Source of the DNA: Guyanagaster necrorhizus
Lineage: Eukaryota; Basidiomycota; Agaricomycetes; Agaricales; Physalacriaceae
DNA length: 64,000 nucleotides
Direction of reading: 5' to 3'
NCBI RefSeq assembly: GCF_019112545.1
Contig: NW_025064892.1
Location: forward strand, 787,921 to 851,920
Below the pieces are notes generated by a model, which was not told the DNA's origin, did no database searches, and saw nothing but the letters and a program-made list of their open reading frames with translations. Of the stretch, positions 43,205-56,006 are shown one piece after another (position 1 is the stretch's first letter; each line of letters starts with the position of its first letter). A program made the position numbers and the translations under genes.

Positions 43205-45530
43205 AGATTGATAGTAGACAAAAATATAAATACAAGACTTTGACTTTGAAAGTGTAAAAGAAGTGATTGAAATAATGGTAATTAGTGGTTAGAATTGAAA
43301 TAGTAAGATGGGATGCTAGTAGTGTTCAGAGTAGTGTTGTATTAGGAATGAAATGTTTGAATGACTTTAGCTAAGAGTTCTGGTTTGCCTGAGTATCAAT
43401 GGTGAAATTCCTTGACAAATTCATTGGCAGAAAACTTAGAGGCCAGTAACTAAGCAAATTCTTTATTGGTACCTTCATAACCTAGCCACTGGATCTTATA
43501 CAGCAGTAGGCAGTGGAACCAGCAGTCCAGCTTAGAGTTGAAGATTTAGACTATTTCAAAATGTTTTTCTCTATTGACTTTGACTGGAGGCAGCAATAGT
43601 TGGACTCAGTTAGAAATAGTGTTTTCTTTTATGAGTTCCAATTGTGATACATAGAAAGCCAAGTGAATAGATCAGAGATCCAGTGGAAGCCTCAGGGTGA
43701 AAGAGTGGGAATCAGATTAGGCTATGATTTCAAAAGGACCAAGATATTTCTCCAAGAATTTTCTGATCAGATGGGTGGTTTTGATATGTTTGAAACTGAG
43801 GTAGATCTTGTTGCCCACTGTAAATGGGGGTGTCAGAATCTGATGCTTGTCTGCTTGAATCTTGTAGCAAGCCTGAGCCTTGAAGATTTTATCTTTTAAT
43901 ACTTGATGGAGTTTGTCAAGATTGACTGCAAAGTCTTAGGCTCAAGCAGAGATGATGTCTCTTTCAGAATGAACAGTGATGTTGGAGTGGTAACTCTTGT
44001 TAGCAAAAAATAGAGAAATTCCAGTAGATGCATTGGAGGCATTATTATAGGCAAACTCAGCAATAGATAAGAGAGTGTCTCAGTTGTCCTGTTGGTAGGA
44101 GCAGTAGATGCAAGTCTGATAGTTGTTCAATGAAATCCATGAAAATAGAATCCTATGGCCATTCAGGAACTAGTAAAGGTTTGAGTAGCCTATAGAGATG
44201 ATGTCTAGATGTCTTGTTGCACTCACAAACTGTGCAGGACTTAACATAGTGTTGAACATATTCACACATCTTTGGCCAGGTGTAGTCCCATTGGACTAGC
44301 TCTAATGTCTGGTTTTGACTAAAGTGGCCTGCTAAGATGTGGTCATGATTGTTCTGAAGTATATAGAGATAGAGATTGTCAGAGTCCAGAATATAGATGT
44401 GGCCTTCAAAGCAAAAGATGTTAGATTCATCAATAGACTACTGAGAGAGAGAGAATTCAGAAGTGGCCTTGGCCTAGCAGAGGCTGTCAGAGGATGTAAG
44501 GTCAGAGAATTGTGCTTGTTTGATATTAGGGTGGAGTTTGTTGATATCCACAATGGCACTAGCCCATAGGGTGGAGTCTTTGAGATAGATTGCATAGAGT
44601 GATACAGAAAGTTGTTCTTAGGTGAATATGAGTCAGAAATTGTGGGAGTTGATTTGAGCTTATTGGCTATCCCTCTCTTTAGGGTAGATGTCCTATTGTC
44701 TAGTGAGCATATCTGGTTTTTCACCAAGTTTTTCAGAGCAGAACTGAATTACTAGGTTGAACTGAAATAGATATTCAGACCAGTGGATCTGTTAGCAGAT
44801 TAGAATCTTGATGATAGCAAAGTATTCAAGATTCTTGTGATCTGTTACAATATTAATGGAGTCCATGAAGCCTTTAAGATGGTGCTGCCAATGTTTAAAG
44901 GCTTTAAAAATGACTAGAAGCTCTTTATTATAGGTGTTATAGTTGAGTTCAGCATTGTGGAGGCTTTGGGAGCAGAAAGTGATGAGGTGAATTTTGCTAT
45001 CTTCAAGATAGATAGAGAGGATAGCTGCAATTGTGTAATCAGAGGCATCAGTTTCCACCACTATCTTTTGGTCAGAGACCCAGTGAATAAGGATGAAAGT
45101 ATATGTAAAGGCCTGTTTCAACTCATTGAAGGCAGTCAAATATTTGTCATCAAATTTCTATGGAGTTTTCTTGCAGATGAGTTATATAAGAGGAATAATA
45201 ATATTGCTATATTTGTGTATGAAGCAATGATAGAAGTTGGTAAAGTGAAGAAAAAATTGGATATCCTTGACTTTTTATAGCACTGGCCAGTCAACAATAG
45301 CCTTGACTTTTTCTTCAGACATGCAAAGTCCTTCAGATGATAGGATGTAGCCTAGATATTCCATGGAATCTCAGTTGAATTTTTATTTAGAGCCTTTGCA
45401 GTAGAGTCCATTAGCTTTAAGCTTGCATAGAACCTCACAAACATGTTTCTGGTGATTTTTTGGCTTGTCAGAATATATGAGAATGTCATCAAGATAGACT
45501 ACTACTAATATGTCAAGCATGTCTGAGAAT
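43205..45530 (-). pseudogene. GypB#3 pol C-terminal part: RT end, RNase H, integrase, chromodomain
   Basis: From 45530 down: RT catalytic block 'VVVYLDDILIYSDKPKNHQKHVCEVLCKL' (YLDD at 45485-45496), RNase H 'FNELKQAFTYTFILIHWVSDQKIVVETDASDYTIAAILS' and 'FCSQSLHNAELNYNTYNKELLVIF', integrase fragments and the chromodomain near 43460-43520. Near 44109 the frame jumps from the integrase C-terminal side to the N-terminal side. About 300 bp present at 15845-16150 in GypB#2, including the core, are missing. Confidence 0.88.
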
Positions 45531-45535
45531 ATATC

Positions 45536-46025
45536 TGTTAAGCCCAAATTCCATGTAACCAATAACATGTGATAAACTAACACAACCTTGCACTTCAGGT
45601 TAAATGTCAGAGTCCACTTGATGTGTTTGATAGTGCTGTGTTGTCAAGGCATTGCAAGTCACTCAAGATAAGATGATGAAAGAATAAACTTTAACTTGAA
45701 GCTAGAGTTACTACAACAAGAGCTATGCTACTTATATACTCATTGTTATCCATTCTAAAGATCTAACTATCTAATTGTTCATCCTGAAGCTGTAGAGCAT
45801 CTTGTCCAGTGTCGCTAAGCTACCTACAAAAGAGTATTGTCTGCTGCACAGCTGTTACTACTGTTACTGCTGTCCAAGGACAAAAAAGATATTCTGTCAT
45901 TGTGTTGCTATGAGACTTTACAGCAGCACAGTAGAATCTGAGTGGTGCTGCTGACTAAGCAGAAATAGAGATCAATTCCCAAATAAGTCAAATAAAAAGA
46001 AAAGAAAATAAGAAAAATTGTAATA
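45536..46025 (-). repeat. 3' LTR of GypD'#3
   Basis: 490 bp. It is shorter than its partner (532 bp) by about 42 bp, lost between two GACTAA(G)CAG-like repeats near 45950. Confidence 0.92.
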
Positions 46026-49000
46026 TTACTCTCTCCTTAAGACCATCATCCCAATGGCTAATTTAGGGATAAGTAGGCTGGTCCAGAGATGGTCACAATA
46101 TCTCATTCCAGTCCCAACTTGCTCTTCTTTTCTGTAGATTTTGTGGCCAATATATCCTTTGCTGTCAGCAGATATTCATTAGATTCATAAAGATATTAAT
46201 TGTATTTTTGTCTATTTGATCAATTTAGTCACTGTTTGTAGTCATATATTGCTTTGTCAGCATCTATTCATTTTTCATTGATCCATTGATTTGATTCTGG
46301 TCTATATTCTTTTCAACTGATTAGATAGTTCACTATTGTTATTGTTCCACCACTATGTGCTTTGACTTTTCATAATTTATAGTTTAATATTTGATTAATT
46401 TTATAATATTTCTCATTGTCAATCAAGTTTGGTGGTGGTGGTGGTGGACATTTCTGATTTGGAAAGGCTGGTTGGATGTAAGAAGTCAAAAGTGTTTTGT
46501 TGAATATGTCAGGACTTTTCATGTGCTGGGTAGTTATAATTTATATGCAGATGCACTAACTTTGCTGATGATTGAAAAGGGTCTAGTATATTTGTCTGAT
46601 AGTTTTTGTTTTAGATGAGAGAGATAGAGATTTATTGTATTCAACCAAACTTTGTCATTGATTGAATACTCATGGGCTGGCCTTTGATGTTTGTCATACT
46701 GCTTCTTCATTGTTGAGGCAGCCTTTTCAAGAGCTGTCTTTATTTCATCATAAATTTTTGCCATTGTAGTAGTAAAATCCATTGATGCTAGTGTCATCAT
46801 GTGTACTCATTCACTTTGGGCAATGAGAGGATATTACCTGTAGTTAACAAAAAAAGGTGTTTTGCCAGTTGCTGAGTGAATCCTGTTGTTGTGTTGGAAA
46901 GCAGCTAGTGCCAGCTATTCCACCCAATCATCTTGGTGATAGTTGATAAACAGTCAGAGGTACTTTTCAACTTTTTGATTCATCTGTTCTGTCTGGCCAT
47001 CTGTTTGAGGATGGTATGCTGTTGATGCATTTCACTTGATATTGAGAAGTCAGTATAAGTCATCTAGAAACTTGAAGATAAATTGTGGACTTCTATCTAA
47101 AATCACAACTTGTGGTATCTCATATTTAGCATAGACTTCATCCTATAGGATCTTCATCTATCCTTTCAAAGTTAACTTCATTGAGCAAGCAATCAGAATG
47201 ATCGCTTTAGAGAAGCGATTGACTATAATGATGATAGTATCATAGCTGTCACTTTCTAAAAGTCTGGTTACTATGTCCACTAAAATGTGGGACCATGGTG
47301 ATGATAGAACCTCATTCAGATGGAGTGGTGTGGCCCAGAGTTATATTGAGAATTTGTCTCACTGACAAACTTTGCAAGCTTTGACATATATGAGATAATG
47401 CCACTATTCAGCTAGAGTAAGCATTATAGCAAGGAGTTTTTTGTCATAAATCTCATAGTTGTGTTCCATTACTATGAGTGCTTTTGATAGGAATGCAACT
47501 GGTCACTATTTGCCATCTTGTTCTTGAGAAAGAACAGCCTCAATGGTGCCCTTGCTTGAGTCAGCCTCCACTCAAAACTTCTCATCCTGGGTTGGTATTG
47601 CCAGGATGACATTTTCAGCCAATTGGTGTTTGAGATCCTCAAATGCTGATTGCTGTGATGGTTCTCAAGTCCATGGCACATTTCCAGTTAATTGCATCAT
47701 GGGTTGGACTATCTTGCTATAGTCCCAAATGAACTGCCAGTAGAAGTTGGTGAAGCTAAGGAATAATTATAGCTCCATCTTCTTAGTTGGTTCCAGCCAT
47801 TTGATTACTCCTGTCACTTTGACAGGATCTATTCTGATGCTCCCTTTGCTGATAATGACTCTGAGATATTTAGTCTCCAATATCTCAAATTCACACTTCT
47901 CAGCTTTGATAAAGAGATGATGCTTTCTCATCAAGGCTAATACCTGTCATACTAGCTGTCAGTGTTTCTCTTGGATTTTAGACATAATTAGAATATCATC
48001 TAGGTAGACTGTAATCTTTCCTATAGTGATGAGATTCTTGAAGATGTTATTCATCATCCACTGGAAAGTGGTGGGCAAATTGGTGAGTCCAAAGAACATC
48101 ACTATCAGTTTGAATAATCTATAATTAGTTCAAAAAGCAGCCTTCCATTTGTTGCCTTCTTTGATGCAGACATTATTGTATTCTCATTGGACATCCAGTT
48201 TAGTGCAGTATTTGGCACCATAGAGTTTGTCCATTAATTCTGAGATCAACAGAAGCAGATAACAATTCTTGATTGTCATTTTGTTAAGCTTCTAGTAATC
48301 CTGTACTGGTTGGAGTTTTCCATTCTTCTTTTTGATGAAGAAGAAGAGTGAAGCCATTGAAGACTTTGATGGTCAGATCCTTCCATTAGACAGATTCTCA
48401 TTGAGAAATTTGTCTAGTTTCTGTTGTTTGTTATTACCAAGTGGATAGACTTTGAAATTCAAGTTAGCATTGGCATTGGGAATTAGTTTGATAGCATAGT
48501 CCCAAGGCTTTAGATCAGGTAATTCATCAAAACTTTCTTTCTCAAACAAGTCTCAGTAGTCTTGTGTTCACTCAGACACCATCTCTTTAAATGTTTTTTC
48601 CTCCTTCTCAGCATTGGCCTTTGCTGCTAAGTTGTTCATATAGTGTATGTCATGAACATAAATGGCCTTCTGTAGGTCAACAGTGAGAATTGTCTTGTCA
48701 TCTTCCATTTCTTCATCCCACCAATCTTTGGGATCTTCATCAGGTAGTTCAAATGAAATTTTTCAGCATCAGCATCTGATGAAGATGATGTGTTCAGTCT
48801 TCCAGTGGATTAGTGGATTATGCCAGATTAGCTAATTATGATCAAGGAATATTTCTTTGGTTCCTAGATTGGTTACTGCCAAGTCAATTCATTCTGAATG
48901 ATCACTGATAGTGAGCCTGAGCTCAATGTATTTGGTGATTGAACCAGCTTGGTTTTTTGTTCCATCCATATTGTAGACTGAAATAGGTGTCACTGTAGCC

Positions 49001-49100
49001 TGAGTAGGAAGATTGTGCTTGATGACAAAAGCATGGTTGATTGAACTTTCAGTACACCTGCTGTCAATTAGTGCAGTAACCATATGGGTGCTTCAAGATA
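46026..49100 (-). pseudogene. GypD'#3 pol: protease to chromodomain
   Basis: Protease 'MVTALIDSRCTESSINHAFV' (about 49030-49083, DSG reads DSR) with 'ISVYNMDGTKNQAGSITKYIELRLTISDHSE'. RT with YLDD at 47995-48006. RNase H breaks off after 'LLAIMLTLAE.WHYL' (about 47395) and the frame resumes inside the integrase zinc region ('KACKVCQ'). Integrase core 'PQVVILDRSPQFIFKFLDDLYWL', 'HPQTDGQTEQMNQKVEKYL', 'HNNRIHSATGKTPF', then 'YSINDKVWLN', a run of six Pro (46430-46450) and a chromodomain. This is the best-preserved GypD-type integrase core in the window. Confidence 0.9.
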
Positions 49101-49389
49101 TAAGCATCTTGATTTAGACTTTGGCCAATAGGTCTTAGCCTGAAGTTTTAAATCATTAGATGAACTTCTGTGATTCCTGAAGTTCATCAAGCCATTTCAG
49201 AGCTTGACATCATTCAGCCTTCTTTATCCCTTTGATCATATCATCCACTACTTCTTCAGTCTGAATCTTATGGACCCAGTTTCTGAACATGGCTTTTGCT
49301 GCTGCTTTATCCTTTACATCCTTGATGGCTCACTAAGTCCATTCAGTATTGAATGGCTTTAGTCAGCCAATGGAGCCCTCTGCCTCTGT

Positions 49390-52300
49390 TCAGCCCATGG
49401 GTGGTTGAGTCTGTTTTTTAGGCAATTCCAGTGTCTGAATGGTAATGTCAGGTATATTCAAATACATGCATAATTTAGACATAGGTGATACTACAGAGAT
49501 AAAGTCAGTCTGTCCAGCATCTGATTATGACACATCACTCTTTGGTACTTTGGCTGAGTCAGCAGAATTGCTCACTGCTTGATCCTGTCTTTTACCTCCT
49601 CAGCCTTCATATCTGTTCTGAGGTCTTCTTCCTCCTTCATCAATTCTGCAATCTGTACCTGTATGTCTTCTCAGATGCACTTGTTCTTCTTTTAGGGACA
49701 GTCTTGTGCTATGTGGCCCTTTTGGCCATAATTAAAACACTTCCTCTCCTTCTTGAGGCAATCCATGTCTATTGGCTTATCTGTTCCAGTATATGTTGTG
49801 CCCATACCAGTTTTTTTCTCACTGTATGAGGAAGTTGAGGCTGAGCTGCCAGGCTTAGCAGATGTGGTCATGTTGAAGGTGGAGGGCTTCACACCCTGTT
49901 CCTGGTTCTTCTGTCCCCCTTATAATAGGATGGATATTTCTGCCTTCTGCCACTGTCTCTCTCTGTACATTGTGATGATTCATGCCTTTCATTCATTGTA
50001 TCTCACCAGGATCCCATGTCTGATGTCCAAGATAATCTTCAGATAGGAGGATGGGGCTCTCATTTTTATATACTTGACCATTTATCTGGTATCAGTGACA
50101 TTATCTCAGACTCCAGTGAGTTTACTGAGCTATTCCAATTTGTCAAAGTAGTCTGTGGCTGGTTTATCAGCTATCTTGAAGTCCTTCATCTTCTGCTTGT
50201 GGACTTCTTAGATGGCAGGATCTGTGAATTTATTGATGATCATCTGTTTAAAGACTGGCTATAAGAGATACTGGTGATATTGTCATATGGTAGACCAGAA
50301 TGTGGGGTATAGGAGAATCCACCATGTTTTCATCTTGTCCTCCATGTGAGTCAAGGCAAATATCACCTTGTATATATCAAGAAGGAAGTATGAGATGAAT
50401 ACTTGAAAATATTGATCACAATCAGTCAGAAAGTGATCAATATTGTTAGATGCTCCTCTAAAGGAGTAGAGCTCATGTACAAGATTTGGTTTTACATTGA
50501 GTATTTAAGCACTGGTGTCAAGAGTGGCCATAGGGTTCAGTATCCTGCCAGAGGTTCTAGAAATGAATGCAGAGAGCTATCATCAGCAATGGGACTTTCT
50601 GGCAGAGGTACTTTCCTTCACACAATCCACCTATACTTGATGGTCCAGCCTTGGGTGATTGCCTTGGGATCATCCACCTTGGGAGCCTTTAGAGCTACTC
50701 TGCTGCCTTTGGCTTCATCTGATGGAGGTTGTCCAGCAAATGGTTGCTGAATCGGCAGCCTCCACAGGTTTGGGTAATAGATGCTTAATTGGGGTCAGCT
50801 TTATGAAAGCCAAGATGCTGTACTGCAGATAGCTGATGTGGTGAATGAGTATTGAGATGATGCCATTCAGATTGAGGGAGCCATATTGGATGGCTTGCTC
50901 AGCACTATACTTAGGCTGATAAGCCAGTAACAGTGCCATCTAGTATCCTAAATATCTTTTATTGTAAATAAAAATAGCCTGCTCAGTGGCTGCATATTGT
51001 GGAATCTCTGCATGCTCAATCATATCAGTGGTGGTATACCTTTGTCCCATGGGTGACATCAATCAGATGTTGTCTGTCTATAATGTAGCTGCACCATCCT
51101 GATATAGCTCTATAAAGTCCTTCTGGCATGCCTCCCATGCCTTTCTTGCTAACTCCTGCTCATGCTCATATATGTTGAACATGCTTTCTTATTCAAGGAG
51201 GGGATTCTCAACTTTCTTGTCAAAATCATCCTCCTCATCCTCATCATCCTCATTGATGGTTTTGCTCATGTTTCCTTCAAGGAGAGAACTGTTATGTGGG
51301 TTATAAACCTCCAGGATGACTGTGCTGAGACTGAGTACTGGATCCAGCATCATTGGATCTGAGTCAAGGAGTAGGCTCCTGCTGGGACTGCCTTTGCTGC
51401 TTCTTGACTGCCTCCCACTCTGCTGCTGCTGCCATTGCTCTGCAATACTGACAGAAGTTTCAATAGAACTGAGGTTGAAGGAAGAGGGCAGCAAAGTTCC
51501 CATCAAAAAACTGCTTGAGGTCACTGGTGGGGTCAATGTTCTCATTGTCCTCTCTGATCATTCCTCAGTCTGCTGATATGCCATCTCCTCTGATGGAGAT
51601 ATCATCAGTCTCAGTGATAGTATCAGTCCCATAGAATAACAGATGGTCATCATCAAGATCAAGTGATACCTGCTAATGGATGTCATCTGTATGGATGACT
51701 CCCTTAGCTGGCTCTGCTCAGGGATTGGACTTGGTGGCAGGAGTGCTAGGTTCTCAGAACAGAGTGTCAAGTATGCTGTTGGTGGTGGTTTCAATGAGCA
51801 TACTGTCTCTGAGGCTTTCTGAGCCCCTTCTTCAGTCTGCCACATTTCATGCTTGGAGATACCACCCAAAGAGGGCATTCTCCCTCATGGTTTCATACTC
51901 AATGCATGTCTGCTCCTGGATGTACTCAGTAATAGGGTCAGCATGTTAAACTTCATCCTCTCAGGAGAGGACCAGATCAATGGTGTCAGTTCATTGTGCT
52001 GCACATAATAAAGTTCATACATAGCCTGTTCTGCTTGCAGCATGGCTAGCCACATGCTGCTCCAGTCTGTCTGCTTCTCAGATAGCAGCATGCCAAAACT
52101 GATGCTCATCACTGTCATTGTTAAAATAGGGGTCACTGCTGATCTCTGTCCTATGGTCAGTGCTTCTGCTTCATACTATGTAGTGTGTCAGGACCTATGG
52201 TCCCTGGTATTTCTGATCCCTTGAGCCACCTGAATAGCCTCCAGAGAGTCTCTGGCATGGCATCCAACACTGGACCCAGAGATAGAGGTTATTGTCCTCA

Positions 52301-52430
52301 TTGCGGGAATATCATCTACAACATTGCACTCAGAGGACAGAATGAGAGTATCAGATCGGGGTTGTTAAAATCCTGTAGCCCAAGAGTTTCCAGAGTCTCA
52401 GACAACTGCTATCAGGGGTCATGAGGGATA
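49390..52430 (-). pseudogene. GypD'#3 gag
   Basis: The conserved frame includes 'NENIDPTSDLKQFFDGNFAALFLQPQFY' (about 51445-51530), an acidic run near 51200-51260, the capsid block at about 50300-50500, 'MVKYIK' and a knuckle CFNYGQKGHIAQDC (49698-49739; second Cys is Tyr by one G-to-A). A Thr/Pro linker leads to the protease. The open frames at 51189-51545 and 51558-51878 are not the conserved frame. Confidence 0.8.
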
Positions 52431-52805
52431 CTGGTGCTGCTGCTGCTACTCCTCTTCCCTAGAACACTCTTCAATTAGGCTTCCAGAGATGATTTCAGAT
52501 ATGAGTCCTTTTTCAGATCAAAAGGACTGTTGGACAGAGGCAGAGATGTCATGGAGGGAGAGGTCTGGCATGACATTGCAGAGAATAATTTGAATATATT
52601 AAAACTCTTAATAATGATAGATAATTCAGATAGTAACTGATTGGCATCTATAATACAGCTGTATGATCACCAATAAGCCTATCAATATTCCGATAATAGA
52701 AGCAAAGAGTTCAAAGAACTCACAGGTAAAGTTTGGGTCTGAAGAATTAAGCACAGGAGGCATTCAGTTTCTCAGCACAATTGGGCTTGAGAAAGAGAAG
52801 CTAGA
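52431..52805 (-). other. GypD'#3 5' leader
   Basis: Noncoding by inspection; homologous to the GypD#1 leader. Confidence 0.55.
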
Positions 52806-52818
52806 AGCTTCAAGCTAA
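52806..52818 (-). other. GypD'#3 primer binding site, perfect self-complement
   Basis: Minus strand TTAGCTTGAAGCT, 2 nt inside the LTR. It is complementary at all 13 positions to the LTR stretch at 52975-52987, whose minus-strand reading AGCTTCAAGCTAA begins 35 nt after a TATATAAG box (53022-53015). Confidence 0.72.
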
Positions 52819-52819
52819 T

Positions 52820-53351
52820 TGTTAAGCCCAAATTCCATGTGACTAATAACACATGATAAACCAACACAACCTCACACTTCAGGTTAAATGTCAGAGTCCA
52901 CTTGATATATTTGATAATGCTGTATTGTCAAGGCATTGCAAGTCACTCGAGATAAGATAGTAAAAGAATAAACTTTAGCTTGAAGCTAGAGTTACTACAG
53001 CAAGAGCTATGCTACTTATATACTCATTGTTGTCTATTCTAAAGATATAACTACCTAATTGTTTATCCTGAAGCTGTAGAGCATCTTGTTTAGTGTCACT
53101 AAGCTATCTACAAAAGAGTATTGTCTGCTGCACAGCTGCTACTGCTGTTACTGCTGTGTAAAGACAAAAAAGATATTCTGTCATTGTGCTGCTGTGAGGC
53201 TTCACAGCAGCACAGTAGAACCTGGGTAGTACTGCTGACTAAGCCTTTCCATAGTTCTAAGCACTGGTTAAATACTCTGACTAAACAGAAATAAGAGTCA
53301 ATTTCTAAATAAGTCAAGTAAAAAGAAAAGAAAATAGGAAAAATCATAACA
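52820..53351 (-). repeat. 5' LTR of GypD'#3
   Basis: 532 bp, TGTTATG...GCTTAACA read on the minus strand. It contains the TATA-like box and the predicted RNA start at 52987. Confidence 0.92.
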
Positions 53352-53356
53352 ATATC

Positions 53357-54720
53357 ATTCACAAATTGTTAGAATGCCATCAGAGCATTTGTGAGACTAA
53401 AAGGCATGATATGCTATTTAAAGGAACTATAACAGGTTTGGAAGGCTATTTTCCATTTATCTCCTTTGGCTATGCAAATGAGATGGTAGGCATGCTGCAG
53501 GTTGAGCTTGATGTAGATGCACACAGAGTGGACAGAGTTGAGAAGATCAGAAATGAGAGAAAGAGAGTAGTGATCCTTCTTGGAGATTTTGTTTAGGCTA
53601 TGGTAGTCAACACAGAGTCAGAGTTCACTGGTCTTCTTCTTGACAAATAGGACTGGAGCCCCATACAAAGAGCAGGATGGAGTAATGAATCTATTGTATA
53701 AGTTATCATCAATAAACTCTCATAAAGCTTTAAGTTTAGATTCTAAAAGAGAATAATAGATTCAAGCAGTGGAGATGTTCCTTCTTTAAGGTTGATTTTG
53801 AAATCATACAGCCTATGTTCAGGTAGCTTTTCAGAAAGGGTATTGCTAAAGACATTTGCAAAATCATAGTACTTTACTGGTACTGATAAAAGGTCTGTTG
53901 GTTCTGCAAATGCAGCTTTAGCTCCAATTTTAGGCAAGAAAGGCTGCAGTGTAAACTGTTGAGTGCCTTCTTCTGCACTGGCTCAGACAAATGCAGCAGT
54001 AGATATGATGAAGATCTTTGGATGTGCTTTCATAGTAAAAGACTCTGAGAGAGGATAGAAATAGATGGATTCATACAGGAATAGAGTCCACTGGCTATCT
54101 GAAGTGTATTTGGAATGAGGTGAAGCCTCAGAAGTTGGACTGATGGATTCTGATAGGCACAGAAGTCTTGGAATTGAGCTGAAGAGCTTGAAGAGAGGTG
54201 GATTGTTGTCTTGTGAGCATAAAAGTCCTAGGGATATAGTGGAAGCTGCAGAATTAGTTGGAGTGAGATCCTGATAGCTTGAGTGAAAAGTGATACTGTT
54301 CTCAGCTCAGTCAATCAGTGGATTATAGTAGAAGAGCCAGTTGTATCCTAGGATAAGATTGTAAGACAAATCCAGAGGAGTGATATAAAAGTTGATTGAA
54401 AAGGTGTCTCCAGATAGGAAACAGATGGGGATAGTTGTGATTTGAGATATATCACTCCTGATAGAGCTATCAAATAATCAAAGTTGCACACTAAGGATGG
54501 TTTTAATAGGGATTTCATTAGCAGCTATATACTTAGTGTCAACAAAGCAGTGGCTAAAACCACAATCAATAAGGGCAAGAAAATGCAGAATGATATAAGT
54601 TGGGGAGCTGTCAGATTCTGTGGTAGTCAGTAATTCTGCTGAAAGAGAGATGTGAAAGAAGTGATTGGAAAGGGATGTTGCATTGAGGGTGATAGTCTCT
54701 GGTGTGCAAATAGAGCCAAT
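53357..54720 (-). pseudogene. GypB#3 pol N-terminal part: protease, linker, RT start
   Basis: Protease around 54560-54590 reads 'ALIDCGFSHCFVDTKYIAANEI' (DSG changed to DCG). Next come 'LVLGYN'-type and 'YNPLID' blocks, the linker 'MPKIGAKAAFAEPTDLLSV' (53937 down) and 'KLPEHRLYDFKINLKEGTSPL'. The RT entry follows ('LFVKKKTSEL'). The frame meets the RT core at 45530 across GypD'#3. Confidence 0.87.
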
Positions 54721-55985
54721 GCAATCCTAAACTCACACAGAGAGAACAGAGTTGCTTTCTAGTTTTCTGACTCTGTTGAAGCTGGCTCTATGAGAGTAGT
54801 GTTGACTTTAGCTGCATGACCCTTAGTAGAGGCTGCTGCCTTCTGCTTGTTGCAATCCTGGGTCTTGTGTTTGGCTCCACAGAATATACAAAGATTATTT
54901 TGGCACTGATGGTCTTTTTCTTTCTGAGTAAGATGACCATCTTTGTCTAGCTTGTCAGTATAGAGCTTAGAGATGGTAGATTTTGGTGTGGAGCTGGAGT
55001 CTGAGGAAGAAGAGTTGGACCCTTTATATTTGGGGTTGGAGGATTAGTTGGAGGTCTTATTGTCTTAGTTTTCACAGGCAATTTCAGTCTTCTGAGTCTA
55101 GTAGCAAGCATCCAGTTCTTGAGCAAGGAAGCATATGTCACAAAGGTTGTTTGGCTTCTCATGGTAGGCCATATCATTCTTGATATGAGTGCAGAGGCTG
55201 TGGTAAAAGGAATGGTGGAGAGAGTTATCTCCATACTCAATTTATGAGGCATACTGATTGAATTGAACTATATACTTTATGATCCAATTTCTATTATGCA
55301 TCTAAAGATATTCTAATGCATCTTCAGCATCTCTGATAATGTCAAAGAGGCTGAAGTTGCTATGAAGCTCATCTAAGAAGGCTGCATAAGAGAATTGCTA
55401 AGCTGGATTCCATAGATTAGGATTAAAAATGTCTGGTTCAAACCAGTTAAGTGTGATGCTAGCCAGAAAGGAAATGGCATAGTTGATCTTGCTAGCATCC
55501 ATTGTGAATGCAGTAGGTCTGTCATTGAAGTTCAACTGAAGAGAGACTATGAAGGCTTTCAGTTTGTGAGAATTGAAGCTGTCAGAAGGTTCTGGTTCCT
55601 TGATCTTAGTTTAAATGCTGATTGGCTTAGGGTTATTGAGGAAAGCAGAGACTCCTCATAACAGGTCCATAAGTTCTAGGAACATATCCTGCTGGTTTGG
55701 ATTGTTGCTTCCTGTGGAGCCATCAGAGCTACCCAAACTATTGGGACCATCTGGATCACTTAGACTATCTGACTCTTCTGAAAAAGGGTTTAATGGATTA
55801 CCATCTGATTTCCATCAGATGAGAGTATGAGTAGAGGTGTCTTCATCTCTACTCTCTAAGTCTGAGCTGTTTGAATTCCCATGCATGTTGCTCAGAGATA
55901 AGGAGTCTATCAGAGGATCAATTTGGATGCTGTATATCAGGCTTTATTGGTTGGCATGCTAGATATGATAAAAATTTTTGACTTA
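54721..55985 (-). pseudogene. GypB#3 gag, N-terminus deleted
   Basis: Capsid blocks 'FNDRPTAFTMDASKI' and 'NWFEPDIFNP' (about 55430-55540). Zinc knuckle NLCIFCGAKHKTQDCNK (about 54845-54895), with the same CX2CX3HX4C spacing as GypB#2. About 230 bp coding for the gag start in GypB#2 (29250-29478) are missing near 55960, so no start codon equivalent remains. Confidence 0.82.
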
Positions 55986-56006
55986 AGGGTTTGAATTTGA
56001 ATATAC

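Larger units (their letters stand above)
45536..53351 (-). mobile_element. GypD'#3, complete Ty3/gypsy chromovirus, 7,816 bp
   Basis: A minus-strand element, 3' LTR 45536-46025 and 5' LTR 52820-53351, with TSD ATATC (45531-45535 and 53352-53356). It sits in the GypB#3 RT frame; removing it gives GAGAATATATCATTCACAAA, matching GypB#2 at 17470. Gag, protease, RT and integrase are readable; part of RNase H and integrase is deleted. Confidence 0.94.

Noticed and set aside
46430..46456. (GGT)n microsatellite
   Set aside because: It encodes a run of six prolines in the GypD'#3 pol linker on the minus strand, as in GypD#1 near 13900; it is coding and not a separate repeat.
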